64,000 nt of DNA from Hyphomicrobiales bacterium. Its GTDB lineage: Bacteria > Pseudomonadota > Alphaproteobacteria > Rhizobiales > Rhizobiaceae. Under the pieces are notes generated by a model. It searched no databases. It saw only the letters and a program-made list of their open reading frames with translations, and was not told the DNA's origin. The DNA lies in NCBI GenBank assembly GCA_900472175.1, contig UCHD01000001.1:558001-622000 (forward strand), read 5' to 3'. Shown here piece by piece: positions 45,308 to 54,708 of this stretch (its first letter is position 1; every line of letters begins with the position of its first letter). A program made the position numbers and the translations under genes.

Positions 45308-45719
45308 TTCAAATTCTCCTCAGATGCTTCCCTAAGCGGAATCGCTTCGTCCGTTGTGTTCTCCACCAGAACGGCGCTCCTAATTGTGCCCCGGGAAACA
45401 GGCTTTAATGTGCAAGTGCTCAAAGCCTTGATTCCCCAGACATCTGGCCCCTCCAGATAAGCGCAATCATGACAAAACGATGACGAATAATCCAGTATTG
45501 CAACATAAGATGCTGGAGCGCGGCTGACCTCTTGACCAGGACGGATCGAAGCGCGATAAAGCAGCCCATGAAAACGGTTATCTGCTGCATCTGCCGGATT
45601 ATTATTCGCTAGCCTCAACGCTGGCCTGGCCGTTTTCGTCTCCCAAAAACCAAGATGACAACGCGAAGGTCCAGCCGGGCGCCTGCGTGATTCGGTCATA
45701 TGCGGAATGGGAGATGGGA
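45308..45719. other. 412-bp intergenic region before cysS
   Basis: I see no convincing gene. A minus-strand frame crosses the whole stretch but overlaps both the 45-aa gene and cysS, has scattered Ser/Pro/Cys residues and no ribosome-binding site. The region should carry the cysS promoter. It also contains the promoter of the 45-aa gene at its left end. Confidence 0.5.
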
Positions 45720-47150
45720 ATGGTTGGACTGCCGGAACTGAAATTGTACAACACGCTGACACGGGAGAAGGCGGTCTTTGCGCCGATCGATCCCCAAAAT
45801 GTCCGCATGTATGTCTGCGGCCCGACCGTTTATGACTTTGCCCATATCGGCAATGCCCGCCCGGTCATCGTCTTTGATGTGCTCTACCGGCTGCTGCGCC
45901 ATGTCTATGGCGAAAGCCACGTGACTTACGCCCGCAACATCACCGACCTCGACGACAAGATCAATGCGCGGGCGCTGCGGGATTTCGGCGCGGAGATCGG
46001 CAATGGTACGCTGTCGCTGAACGAAGCGATCCGCCGCGTGACGGAGAAGACTGCGAACCAGTTCCACTCCGACGTGACGATACTTGGCTGCCTTGAACCG
46101 ACACATGAGCCGCGTGCCACCGAATTCGTGCAGCCGCGTGAGGACGGAAAGTCGGACATGATCACGCTGATAGGGCGGCTGATCGAACGCGGTCATGCTT
46201 ATGAAACCAATGGCGAAGTCCTGTTCGATACCGTTTCGACGTCCGCTTACGGCGAGCTCTCCAAACGCAACCTTGACGAACAGCAGGCCGGCGCACGCGT
46301 CGCGGTGGACGCTCACAAGAAAAACCCTGGCGATTTTGTGCTTTGGAAGCTGTCTTCGCCGGAGGAACCAGGTTGGGATTCGCCCTGGGGCCGGGGCCGT
46401 CCCGGCTGGCATATCGAGTGCTCGGCCATGGCGGCCGCCTATCTCGGCGAGGTCTTCGATATCCACGGTGGCGGGCTCGACCTGATCTTTCCGCACCACG
46501 AGAACGAGATCGCCCAGTCGCGTTGCGCCCATGGCACAAAGGTGATGGCGAATGTCTGGATGCATAATGGCTTCGTGCAGGTCGAAGGCCGCAAGATGTC
46601 GAAATCCGAGGGTAATTTCGTCACCATCTACGAATTGCTGCACACCGAGACGTTTGGCGGCCGCAAGTGGCCGGGCGAGGTTCTCCGTCTGGCCATGCTG
46701 ATGACGCATTACCGCGAGCCGATCGATTTTTCGATCAAACGGCTGGAGGAGGCGGAGCGCCTGCTGGCCAAGTGGCCGGCCGGACAGCCGGGCGATGTGG
46801 CGCCGGATGCGTCCGTGCTCAACGCATTGGCCGATGATCTGAACACGGTCGCGGCGGTACAGGCCCTGCATGCCCTGGCCTCTGCTGCCAATGCGGACCC
46901 GGCCATGCTGCCGGTCTTTGCCGCCAGTGCTGCATTGCTCGGTGTCCTGCCGAAGGAGGCGGAGGTTGACGGTGCGGTTGCATCGGCCGTCGATGCGCTT
47001 GTGGCGATGCGGCTTGAAATGCTCAAGGCCAAAAACTTTGCCGAGGCCGACAAGATCCGCGACGATCTCGCTGCCAAGGGCATCCAGCTGAAGGATGGCA
47101 AGGATGCGGCGACGGGCGAGCGGGTCACGACGTGGGAGGTCCGGCGCTAA
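45720..47150 (+). CDS. cysS: Cysteinyl-tRNA synthetase
   Basis: 476 aa from ATG at 45720 with GGAG seven bases upstream; ATGs at 45714 and 45687 are alternatives. Class I signatures: [16 protein letters not shown] (HIGH-like, with the zinc-binding Cys) and [18 protein letters not shown] and [11 protein letters not shown] complete the zinc site. The enzyme charges tRNA-Cys. The following vapB gene is 56 bp away. Confidence 0.96.
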   Translation: MVGLPELKLYNTLTREKAVFAPIDPQNVRMYVCGPTVYDFAHIGNARPVIVFDVLYRLLRHVYGESHVTYARNITDLDDKINARALRDFGAEIGNGTLSLNEAIRRVTEKTANQFHSDVTILGCLEPTHEPRATEFVQPREDGKSDMITLIGRLIERGHAYETNGEVLFDTVSTSAYGELSKRNLDEQQAGARVAVDAHKKNPGDFVLWKLSSPEEPGWDSPWGRGRPGWHIECSAMAAAYLGEVFDIHGGGLDLIFPHHENEIAQSRCAHGTKVMANVWMHNGFVQVEGRKMSKSEGNFVTIYELLHTETFGGRKWPGEVLRLAMLMTHYREPIDFSIKRLEEAERLLAKWPAGQPGDVAPDASVLNALADDLNTVAAVQALHALASAANADPAMLPVFAASAALLGVLPKEAEVDGAVASAVDALVAMRLEMLKAKNFAEADKIRDDLAAKGIQLKDGKDAATGERVTTWEVRR

Positions 47151-47206
47151 ACTTGTTTTACTGACGATGCGGGCATATGCTGCGGCCTATGCTGAAGGAG
47201 GCTGCC

Positions 47207-47461
47207 ATGAATGTCATCAAGGTTGACCAGGGACGCGAGGTAAAACTCTTTCGCAACGGCCGCAATCAGGCCGTCCGTATTCCCGTGGAGTTCGAGCTCC
47301 CGGGAAACGAGGCGATCATGCGCAAGGAAGGCGACCGCTTGATCATCGAGCCGAAGAAGAAAAGCGGCTTGCTGGAGTGGCTTCGTTCCATAGAGCCTTG
47401 GGACGAGGAATTTCCGGATGTTGATGATCGGCAGTTGCCGCTTGAGGATGTCGATCTGTGA
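47207..47461 (+). CDS. vapB: VapB-type antitoxin (AbrB/SpoVT fold)
   Basis: 84 aa from ATG at 47207 with GAAGGAGG upstream. The swapped-hairpin DNA-binding part is REVKLFRNGRNQAVRIPVEFE, and the C-terminal half (LLEWLRSIEPWDEEFPD) should wrap the toxin. It neutralises VapC and represses the operon. The repeats ATGCTG/ATGCTG just before it may be part of an operator. Its stop overlaps the vapC start. Confidence 0.9.
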   Translation: MNVIKVDQGREVKLFRNGRNQAVRIPVEFELPGNEAIMRKEGDRLIIEPKKKSGLLEWLRSIEPWDEEFPDVDDRQLPLEDVDL

Positions 47462-47880
47462 GCGCGTGGCACTACATGCTCGATACCAATATCGTGTCAC
47501 ATATGATCCGCGTCCCCGAAGGCGAGATCGTGCGCCGCGTTGAAAGTGTTGGAAGTGATATACTGTGTATCAGCGCTGTCGTTGCGTCGGAGCTCCGTTA
47601 TGGCGCAGTGAAGCGTGGATCGGAGCGGCTGTCGTCGCTCGTGGAAAACATGCTGGAACGCCTCGATGTTGCAGCATACGAGTCCGCAGCAGCAGTCCAT
47701 TACGCAGAGATCCGTAACCGGCTTGCACGGAGCGGCAATCTCATCGGTCCCACGGATATGCTGATTGCGGCCCATGCCCGTGCGCTGGATCTCGTTCTGG
47801 TAACAGACAACACCCGTGAATTTTCCCGGGTCGAGGGTTTGAAAATCGAAAACTGGCTGGCGGCGGAGGATCACCCATGA
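47458..47880 (+). CDS. vapC: VapC-type toxin (PIN-domain RNase)
   Basis: 140 aa beginning at GTG inside the GTGA overlap with vapB. The PIN acidic residues are present: YMLDTNIVSHM (Asp9), ASELRYGAV (Glu), GPTDMLIAAHA (Asp) and LVTDNTREF (Asp). Family members cut tRNA or rRNA when freed from VapB. The stop overlaps the start of the first GFA gene by four bases (ATGA), so the toxin-antitoxin pair is translationally joined to the genes downstream. Confidence 0.92.
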   Translation: MSAWHYMLDTNIVSHMIRVPEGEIVRRVESVGSDILCISAVVASELRYGAVKRGSERLSSLVENMLERLDVAAYESAAAVHYAEIRNRLARSGNLIGPTDMLIAAHARALDLVLVTDNTREFSRVEGLKIENWLAAEDHP

Positions 47881-48359
47881 CCGTTGCCGTCCATACTGGC
47901 GGTTGCCAATGCGGTGCCGTTCGCTTTCGTGTCGAGGGCGTGCTCGGCGATGCCTCCGTCTGCCACTGCCGGATGTGCCAGAAGGCCGCGGGGAATTTCT
48001 ACCTGCCGCTGGTTTCCGTGCGTCAGGCGAAACTCAGTTGGACACGCGGCGAACCCAAGCGCTTCCAGTCATCCAACGCAGCGTCGCGTGGCTTTTGCGG
48101 CGATTGCGGCACGCCACTGACCTATGAAGCGCCGGATGGCGTGGCGCTGACGATCGCCGCCTTCGACAAGCCGGAAGGGATCGTCCCGACAATCCAGTGG
48201 GGCACCGAGGCCAAGCTGCCTTATGTCGATCACATCCCGCAATTGCCGGGCGAGGATACGATGGCCGATCAGGACGCTGTGTCGTTCCTCGCCAATCTGG
48301 TTTCCTACCAGCATCCGGATCACGATACGGCCGAGTGGCCGCCGGAGGAGCGCCGATGA
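47877..48359 (+). CDS. GFA-family zinc protein, copy 1
   Basis: 160 aa. Zinc ligands are all present: GGCQCGAVRF (Cys10, Cys12), VCHCRMCQKA (Cys29, 31, 34) and GFCGDCGTPL. GFA proteins are glutathione-dependent formaldehyde-activating enzyme-like (Mss4 fold); true activity is known for few and many may act on other aldehydes or none. It overlaps vapC upstream and the next GFA gene downstream by four bases each. Confidence 0.9.
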   Translation: MTVAVHTGGCQCGAVRFRVEGVLGDASVCHCRMCQKAAGNFYLPLVSVRQAKLSWTRGEPKRFQSSNAASRGFCGDCGTPLTYEAPDGVALTIAAFDKPEGIVPTIQWGTEAKLPYVDHIPQLPGEDTMADQDAVSFLANLVSYQHPDHDTAEWPPEERR

Positions 48360-48853
48360 GCATCAGCCGCATCTATACCGGCGGCTGCCAGTGCGGCGCG
48401 GTGCGTTACCGGGCGGAAGGAACGCTTGGCGATCCGCATCTGTGCCATTGCCGCATGTGCCAGAAGGCGTCCGGCAACTATTTCATGCCGCTTGCCAATG
48501 TGCCGCGCGCCAGTTTCAGCATCACCCGCGGCGCTCCCGGTTGGTTTCGTTCCTCGCATCGGGTCCGGCGCGGCTTCTGTTTCCTTTGCGGCACGCCGCT
48601 GTTTTACGATATGCCGGAGGCTGATTTCATCAATATCGTGCTGGGGTCGCTCGATGATCCCTATGACGTGCGGCCGCTGACCCAATCCGGCGTTGAATCG
48701 CGCATGCCCTGGTTTTCGCATCTGCCGGGATTGCCGGGCACGGAGACGGACGACGGCAGTGAGCCGATCACCGAACGGCACATCGCCATTCTGGAATCGA
48801 ACCGCCAGCATCCCGATTACGATACAGAACATTGGCCAGTGGAGGATGAGTGA
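48356..48853 (+). CDS. GFA-family zinc protein, copy 2
   Basis: 165 aa from the ATG in an ATGA overlap with copy 1. Ligands: GGCQCGAVRY, LCHCRMCQKASG and FCFLCGTPLFY. It differs most from its neighbours in the second half (PEADFINIVLGSLDDPYDVRP), suggesting an old duplication. The end YDTEHWPVEDE matches the endings of the other copies (HDTAEWPP, HDTEVWPQ). Confidence 0.9.
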   Translation: MSISRIYTGGCQCGAVRYRAEGTLGDPHLCHCRMCQKASGNYFMPLANVPRASFSITRGAPGWFRSSHRVRRGFCFLCGTPLFYDMPEADFINIVLGSLDDPYDVRPLTQSGVESRMPWFSHLPGLPGTETDDGSEPITERHIAILESNRQHPDYDTEHWPVEDE

Positions 48854-48854
48854 C

Positions 48855-49328
48855 ATGACAGAGACCAATCGAACCGGCGGCTGCCAGTGCGGTGCCGTTC
48901 GCTTCAAGATCCATGGCGAACTTGGCCGCCCGTCGATCTGCCATTGCCGCATGTGTCAGAAAGCCTTTGGCGGCTTCTTCGGCCCGCTGGTCACCGTCAA
49001 GGGCGAGGCCGAATGGACCCGCGGTGAACCGAGCTATTTCCAGTCCTCCATCAACATTGCCCGCGGTTTCTGTGCCGCCTGCGGTACGCCGTTGACCTAC
49101 AGGCATCCGGGTGGGCTGGAAATCGCCATCGGCGCCTTTGATGATCGCAGCGACCTAGCACCGCAGATCCAGGTCAATTTCGCCGCCCGTAATGCCTGGG
49201 TGACGACGATCTTCGACCAGCCGGTGCATGAGGATCCGAACTATTACATGCAGCAGGAGCAGATCATCTCCTTCCAGCATCCGGACCATGACACCGAGGT
49301 CTGGCCGCAATTCCCGCACATGTCCTGA
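48855..49328 (+). CDS. GFA-family zinc protein, copy 3
   Basis: 157 aa, start one base after the copy 2 stop, within TGACATGACA. Ligands: GGCQCGAVRF, ICHCRMCQKAFGG and GFCAACGTPLTY. It has a longer C-terminal segment (QVNFAARNAWVTTIFDQPVHEDPNYYMQ). All three copies keep complete zinc sites, so none looks decayed. Confidence 0.9.
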   Translation: MTETNRTGGCQCGAVRFKIHGELGRPSICHCRMCQKAFGGFFGPLVTVKGEAEWTRGEPSYFQSSINIARGFCAACGTPLTYRHPGGLEIAIGAFDDRSDLAPQIQVNFAARNAWVTTIFDQPVHEDPNYYMQQEQIISFQHPDHDTEVWPQFPHMS

Positions 49329-49345
49329 CCGGCAGTTTTAATTAA

Positions 49346-50323
<978 letters not shown>

Positions 50324-50346
50324 CATGACCGTGTATGCCGCTGGTA

Positions 50347-50507
50347 CCCCCCTCTGTCACGTTGTGACATCTCCCCCACAAGGGGGGAGATCGTTCGTTT
50401 CCCCTACTAGCTTTTCCCTTACCAACCATCCGGTGAGGCGAGCACAGAGCATTCGGTTAATCTCCCCCCTTGTGGGGGAGATGTCGGCGTCGCCGACAGA
50501 GGGGGGG
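50347..50507. repeat. Inverted pair of palindromic intergenic units
   Basis: Two 45-48-bp units face each other about 68 bp apart (50347-50391 and 50460-50507). Each has a hairpin CTCCCCC-aca-GGGGGGAG and a second hairpin: TGTCAC-gtt-GTGACA in the left unit, TGTCGGCG-t-CGCCGACA in the right. Outer bases are the same; hairpin stems differ with pairing retained. It differs in sequence from the RIME-like units in nadABC but has the same architecture. Confidence 0.75.
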
Positions 50508-50533
50508 AAATCCCAATGTGCTGGAGGCCGACT

Positions 50534-52150
50534 ATGACGCGCGAACGCATCCACCTCTTCGACACCACGCTGCGCGACGGCCAGCAGACGCCGGGCATTG
50601 ATTTTTCCGTCGAGGACAAGATCGCCATTGCCGCGCTGCTGGATGAGTTCGGCATGGATTATGTTGAAGGCGGTTATCCCGGCGCTAACCCGACCGACAC
50701 TGAGTTCTTCAGCAAGAAGCGCACCCAGAACGCCCGCTTCGTCGCCTTCGGCATGACCAAGCGCGCTGGTGTGTCCGCTTCCAACGACCCTGGGCTAACG
50801 GCGCTCCTGCAGGCCGAAAGCGACGCGATCTGTCTTGTCGCCAAGAGCTGGGATTATCATGTCCGCGTCGCTCTTGGCTGCACCAATGAAGAAAACCTCG
50901 AATCGATCCAGTCGTCTGTCGAGGCCGTTGTGGCCTCCGGCAAGGAAGCGATGATCGATTGCGAACATTTCTTCGATGGTTACAAGGCCAACCCGGCCTA
51001 TGCGCTGGCCTGCGCCAAGACTGCCTATGACGCCGGCGCCCGCTGGGTGGTGCTTTGCGACACCAATGGCGGCACCCAGCCGCCGGAAATCCGCGATATC
51101 GTCGCAGCTGTGATTGCCCATGGCGTACCGGGCGCCAATCTCGGCATCCACGCACATAACGACACCGGCCAGGCCGTCGCCAATTCGCTGGCCGCCGTCG
51201 AGGCGGGCGTGCGCCAGATCCAGGGCACGCTGAATGGCATCGGCGAGCGCTGCGGCAATGCCAATCTGGTGACGCTGATCCCGACGCTGGCATTGAAGGA
51301 AGCCTATACCAGCCGATTCGAGACGGCGATCGACGCTGACCGGCTGCAGGAACTGACCCAGCTGTCGCATTCGTTCGACGAGCTTCTCAACCGTTCGCCG
51401 GATCATCAGATGCCCTATGTCGGCGCGTCCGCCTTTGCCACCAAGGCCGGCATCCACGCATCGGCGCTCCTGAAGGACCCGCGCACCTACGAACATGTGA
51501 CGCCGGAAAGCGTCGGCAACCTGCGCAAGGTGATGGTGTCGGACCAGGGCGGCAAGGCCAATTTCATCAACGCGCTGAAGCGCCGCGGTATCACCGTTTC
51601 CAAGGATGATCCCAAGCTCGATCAGCTGATTTCCATCGTCAAGGAAAACGAGGCAACCGGCTATGCCTATGAAGGCGCAGACGCAAGCTTCGCCATTCTC
51701 GCCCAGCGTATCCTCGGCTCGGTGCCGGATTTCTTCCATGTCGAAAGTTTCCGCGTCATGGTCGAGCGCCGCTTCGATGCCAATGGCAACTTGAAGACCG
51801 TCTCGGAAGCGGTGGTCAAGGTCTCTGTCGATGGCGAAGCCACCATGTCGGTTGCCGAAGGCCACGGCCCGGTCAACGCGCTCGATCTGGCCCTGCGCAA
51901 GGACCTTGGAAAATACCAGTCGGAAATCGAGGATCTGGAGCTGGTGGACTACAAGGTGCGTATCCTCAATGGCGGCACCGAGGCGATCACCCGCGTCCTG
52001 ATCGAATCCGTCGACGGCACCGGCGCCCGCTGGTGGACGGTCGGTGTCTCCGACAACATCATCGACGCATCGTTCCAGGCGCTGATGGATTCGATCGTGT
52101 TCAAGCTCTTGAAGAACCGCGATCAGGCGGGATTGGCTGCGGCGGAGTAG
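50534..52150 (+). CDS. cimA: (R)-citramalate synthase
   Basis: 538 aa from ATG at 50534 with CTGGAGG upstream. It joins acetyl-CoA and pyruvate to give citramalate, a threonine-independent entry to isoleucine. The HMGL-like TIM barrel shows LFDTTLRDGQQTPG, IHAHNDTGQAVANSL and GTLNGIGERCGNANL. The C-terminal regulatory LeuA dimer domain begins near residue 390. The residue pattern fits the long bacterial citramalate synthase (TIGR00977 type) better than 2-isopropylmalate synthase. The promoter probably lies inside or beside the palindrome pair. Confidence 0.9.
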   Translation: MTRERIHLFDTTLRDGQQTPGIDFSVEDKIAIAALLDEFGMDYVEGGYPGANPTDTEFFSKKRTQNARFVAFGMTKRAGVSASNDPGLTALLQAESDAICLVAKSWDYHVRVALGCTNEENLESIQSSVEAVVASGKEAMIDCEHFFDGYKANPAYALACAKTAYDAGARWVVLCDTNGGTQPPEIRDIVAAVIAHGVPGANLGIHAHNDTGQAVANSLAAVEAGVRQIQGTLNGIGERCGNANLVTLIPTLALKEAYTSRFETAIDADRLQELTQLSHSFDELLNRSPDHQMPYVGASAFATKAGIHASALLKDPRTYEHVTPESVGNLRKVMVSDQGGKANFINALKRRGITVSKDDPKLDQLISIVKENEATGYAYEGADASFAILAQRILGSVPDFFHVESFRVMVERRFDANGNLKTVSEAVVKVSVDGEATMSVAEGHGPVNALDLALRKDLGKYQSEIEDLELVDYKVRILNGGTEAITRVLIESVDGTGARWWTVGVSDNIIDASFQALMDSIVFKLLKNRDQAGLAAAE

Positions 52151-52271
52151 GGGGTGCGTCTGTTTGCAGTTTTGTGGGCCGAAAGCACTGGTGTTCGGCC
52201 CATCGAGCGCGAAGGCTCTGTCTTGTATATCTCTGAAATAACGCAGAAAAATCTGACAAAACGCTTAGGAT

Positions 52272-53114
52272 TTACTTTGGACTCTCGCCTTCAACAGCGT
52301 CCGCTTCAAAAGCAATTTGCAAAGGTTTAGAAACCTGACCCTCCAGCCCGCATTTGTGGCACTTTATCTTGAAATTTTCGGTCATCTCGATTTCTTGAAA
52401 GCCGTTCTTCGATGCACAACGAGGGCAGTCATAGCTCACTCGATGCGGCGCAATGCTGACATCCTCTCCTTCCCATACAATGTCCCAGATGCGTGCGCAG
52501 TTCCAGCAAGTCATTACTGATGCTGATTTTATCCTATCTTCTCTTCGGATAATCTTTGCACCGCATTTACAGTTAAATTGGCGATTTTGCCCTAGAAAAT
52601 AGCTATTGAAAGTCGTTGACGCGAAAACTTCTGCGAGTTCTGGCAGGTATTTTCTAGCGCGTTCCTTGTATCTGATATCTAACTCCTCGATATCATCGAT
52701 TAGATTACCAAGCGTGGGGGTATGAAGGGCATTGCCGAGCGCGTTATGCGCTTTAACGGTCCAGCTTGCCGTCAAGCGATGATCTTTTGATCCAATCTGC
52801 ACCCAGTCGCCCGTCGATTCATCCTGAATGCTCATCGTTGAAGACGCTTCAACATGCGGATCTATGGCCAGAAGTTCGTCCATCACACGCTTTGGCTGCC
52901 ATTTCCGTATTCCGGACTTGTTGAGTTCCGCATGGTAGAGAGCCAACATTGCATACATCAGAGCCTCGATACAGAGGCGTAGCTGGAGACAAGCATATAG
53001 GCCGGTGTTCCTCTGCTCGATATCCAAAAGGGCCTGTGCTTCTTTGAAGTGCTTTTCTGCCCGACGGCGATAGGATGAAGCCGCTTTACGCATGTCAATC
53101 AACGGTTCAGACAT
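52272..53114 (-). CDS. Uncharacterised protein with two zinc ribbons and HEPN/DUF4145-like front half
   Basis: 280 aa from ATG at 53114. The gene is visibly richer in A/T than its neighbours. The N-terminal half is helical (SSYRRRAEKHFKEAQALLDIEQ, YACLQLRLCIEALMYAMLALYHAEL) with an NALGNALHTPTLGN turn; this resembles HEPN/DUF4145 proteins, an inference. The C-terminal half has two zinc ribbons: NCKCGAK with MTCWNCARI, and DCPRCASK with IKCHKCGLEG. HEPN families are often RNases or nucleotidyl-transferase partners in defence; here no partner gene is visible. Likely horizontally acquired. Confidence 0.65.
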   Translation of the reverse strand: MSEPLIDMRKAASSYRRRAEKHFKEAQALLDIEQRNTGLYACLQLRLCIEALMYAMLALYHAELNKSGIRKWQPKRVMDELLAIDPHVEASSTMSIQDESTGDWVQIGSKDHRLTASWTVKAHNALGNALHTPTLGNLIDDIEELDIRYKERARKYLPELAEVFASTTFNSYFLGQNRQFNCKCGAKIIRREDRIKSASVMTCWNCARIWDIVWEGEDVSIAPHRVSYDCPRCASKNGFQEIEMTENFKIKCHKCGLEGQVSKPLQIAFEADAVEGESPK

Positions 53115-53323
53115 TGTTCTTTCACAGCTTCCTGAGCCTCCACTTGCTCTGTTCAACAAAAAGGGAGAGCAACATCGTACTCAACCCTTAGGCTAGGGGG
53201 CAACCATCTCAAGCTTATGAAATTGTAGCTGCAACCTCTTTAACTTTTAAAGGGGCGGTTACCGCCAAACTTTTCCGCAAATGTTGCAATTGGTCGGTAG
53301 ATGCAAGAATTGCCCGTGTCGCC

Positions 53324-53638
53324 TCACAATACCAGCCGGAATCTCGCAAACCCGTCCGCGCCATCGTCCGCATCCTCGATTTTCACGCCCTTGACGTCGG
53401 CCACCAGCCCGCGTGCCTTGGGGCCGCTTTCGAAGACCGCCGTCGCGCCCTCGACCGGCGCAAAGCTCCAGTTGCCGTCGGCCGAGGGATTGATCGTGCC
53501 TTCGGCGATGATGTAGCGGACGATGACGTCGCGGTTGGTGTCTGGGGCGGCGAAGACCACCTTGTCGGCAGCGATTTAGGGGAATTTTCCACCACCGCCG
53601 GCGCGATAATTGTTGGAGGCGACGACAAGTTTCTGGGG
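53324..53638 (-). pseudogene. 3' remnant of a second cpdB copy, interrupted by a stop
   Basis: Translation matches the last 105 residues or so of the intact cpdB 1.4 kb away: LVVASNNYRAGGGGKFP, then TAA in place of Glu (53576-53578), then IAADKVVFAAPDTNRDV to the end FRLVL. The match ends at the stop codon on one side and near 53638 on the other. Over the last 77 residues only about five differ, while third positions differ often. So it comes from a diverged but long functional copy, not from a fresh duplication. Confidence 0.88.
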
Positions 53639-53688
53639 TCGTGACCTTATCACGGGGCGCCAACGTCCCCCGCTAATGCCGGCCGTCG

Positions 53689-54570
53689 TCATGTCGGCGT
53701 CGGCTCGACTTTCTTGGCATTCGGCCGCCGCAGATTGAAGAGGTTGCCAACCAGGATCAGTCCCGCGCCGATTGCCGTAAAACTGTCGATCGCCTCGGAA
53801 TATAAGAGATAACCGAGTACCGCCGACAGCGGCACCCGTAGATAGTCCATCGGCATGACGACGGTGGCATCCGCGTGAGACAGCGCCTTCGCCATGCAGA
53901 AATGGGCAAACGAGCCAGCGAATGCGAACAGGAATATCCATGGCCATGTTGAAGCCGATGGCCAAAGCCACACATTGATCGCCGGAATGATCCCGATGAT
54001 CGATTGGATGACGAGCATCCAGAAAAGGATCTTCGTTGCACTGTCGGAGCGGGTCAGTGCCTTTGTCGAAATGAAGGAAATGGCAAACGCGAAAGCTGCG
54101 CCCAGCGTTATCAGATGACCAGGATTGAGGGGCGCTGCCCCCGGACGCACGATGAGCGCCACGCCTGCCAGACCGAAAAGGATGACGACGCCTTTTCGCC
54201 ATGTCAGCCGCTCACCGAGGAAGATTGCGGCCAGAAACGCAGCCCAGATGGGGGCGGTGAATTCAATCGAAATGACCTGGGCCAGCGGGATGAGCGTCAG
54301 GCCCATCAACCAGGCATATTGCCCCGCATAGTGTGCAACGTTGCGGCCGATATGTTTGGGCAGGATGCCGGTTCGCATCGCTCTGATACCGCCTTCGCGA
54401 TATACCAGCGGCAACAGCATGAAAAAGGCAATGACGGACCGCATTTCCATTGCCTGGAAAACGTCGAGCTCGCGGGTGATAACGCGGCCCGATACAGCCA
54501 TGAGCAGGATCAGGATCACAGACGTCACCATCCATGCTGCCGCCTTTGCGATCGACGGGCTGTTATCCAT
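53689..54570 (-). CDS. EamA/DMT-family transporter
   Basis: 293 aa, ten membrane helices in two EamA repeats. Visible elements: VTSVILILLMAVSGRVITRELD, AHYAGQYAWLMGLTLIPLAQVISIEFTAPIWAA (repeat 1 end) and FAHFCMAKALSHADATVVMPMDYLRVPLSAV (repeat 2). Family members export or import metabolites; the substrate is not evident. It sits between the cpdB remnant and the intact cpdB. Confidence 0.88.
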   Translation of the reverse strand: MDNSPSIAKAAAWMVTSVILILLMAVSGRVITRELDVFQAMEMRSVIAFFMLLPLVYREGGIRAMRTGILPKHIGRNVAHYAGQYAWLMGLTLIPLAQVISIEFTAPIWAAFLAAIFLGERLTWRKGVVILFGLAGVALIVRPGAAPLNPGHLITLGAAFAFAISFISTKALTRSDSATKILFWMLVIQSIIGIIPAINVWLWPSASTWPWIFLFAFAGSFAHFCMAKALSHADATVVMPMDYLRVPLSAVLGYLLYSEAIDSFTAIGAGLILVGNLFNLRRPNAKKVEPTPT

Positions 54571-54636
54571 GCGAGGTGTGCTTTCAAGTTCGAGTGGTGG
54601 CTCGGGATCACCCAGTATTATAGGGGGCGGGAGCTT

Positions 54637-54661
54637 GCCCGCCTGATTTAATCAGGCGGGC
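54637..54661. terminator. Perfect hairpin between EamA gene and cpdB
   Basis: GCCCGCCTGAT, loop TTA, ATCAGGCGGGC: an 11-bp perfect stem 48 bases beyond the cpdB stop on the minus strand. No T-run follows on either strand, so termination is likely but not certain. Confidence 0.5.
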
Positions 54662-54708
54662 TAAGACTTTCTGTGCCGGTGGAGCGCGCCTATCGGAGCG
54701 CTCGAAAG

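Noticed and set aside
45229-45762. 177-codon minus-strand frame before cysS
   Set aside because: Overlaps both the 45-aa gene (other frame) and the cysS start, and lacks a ribosome-binding site.
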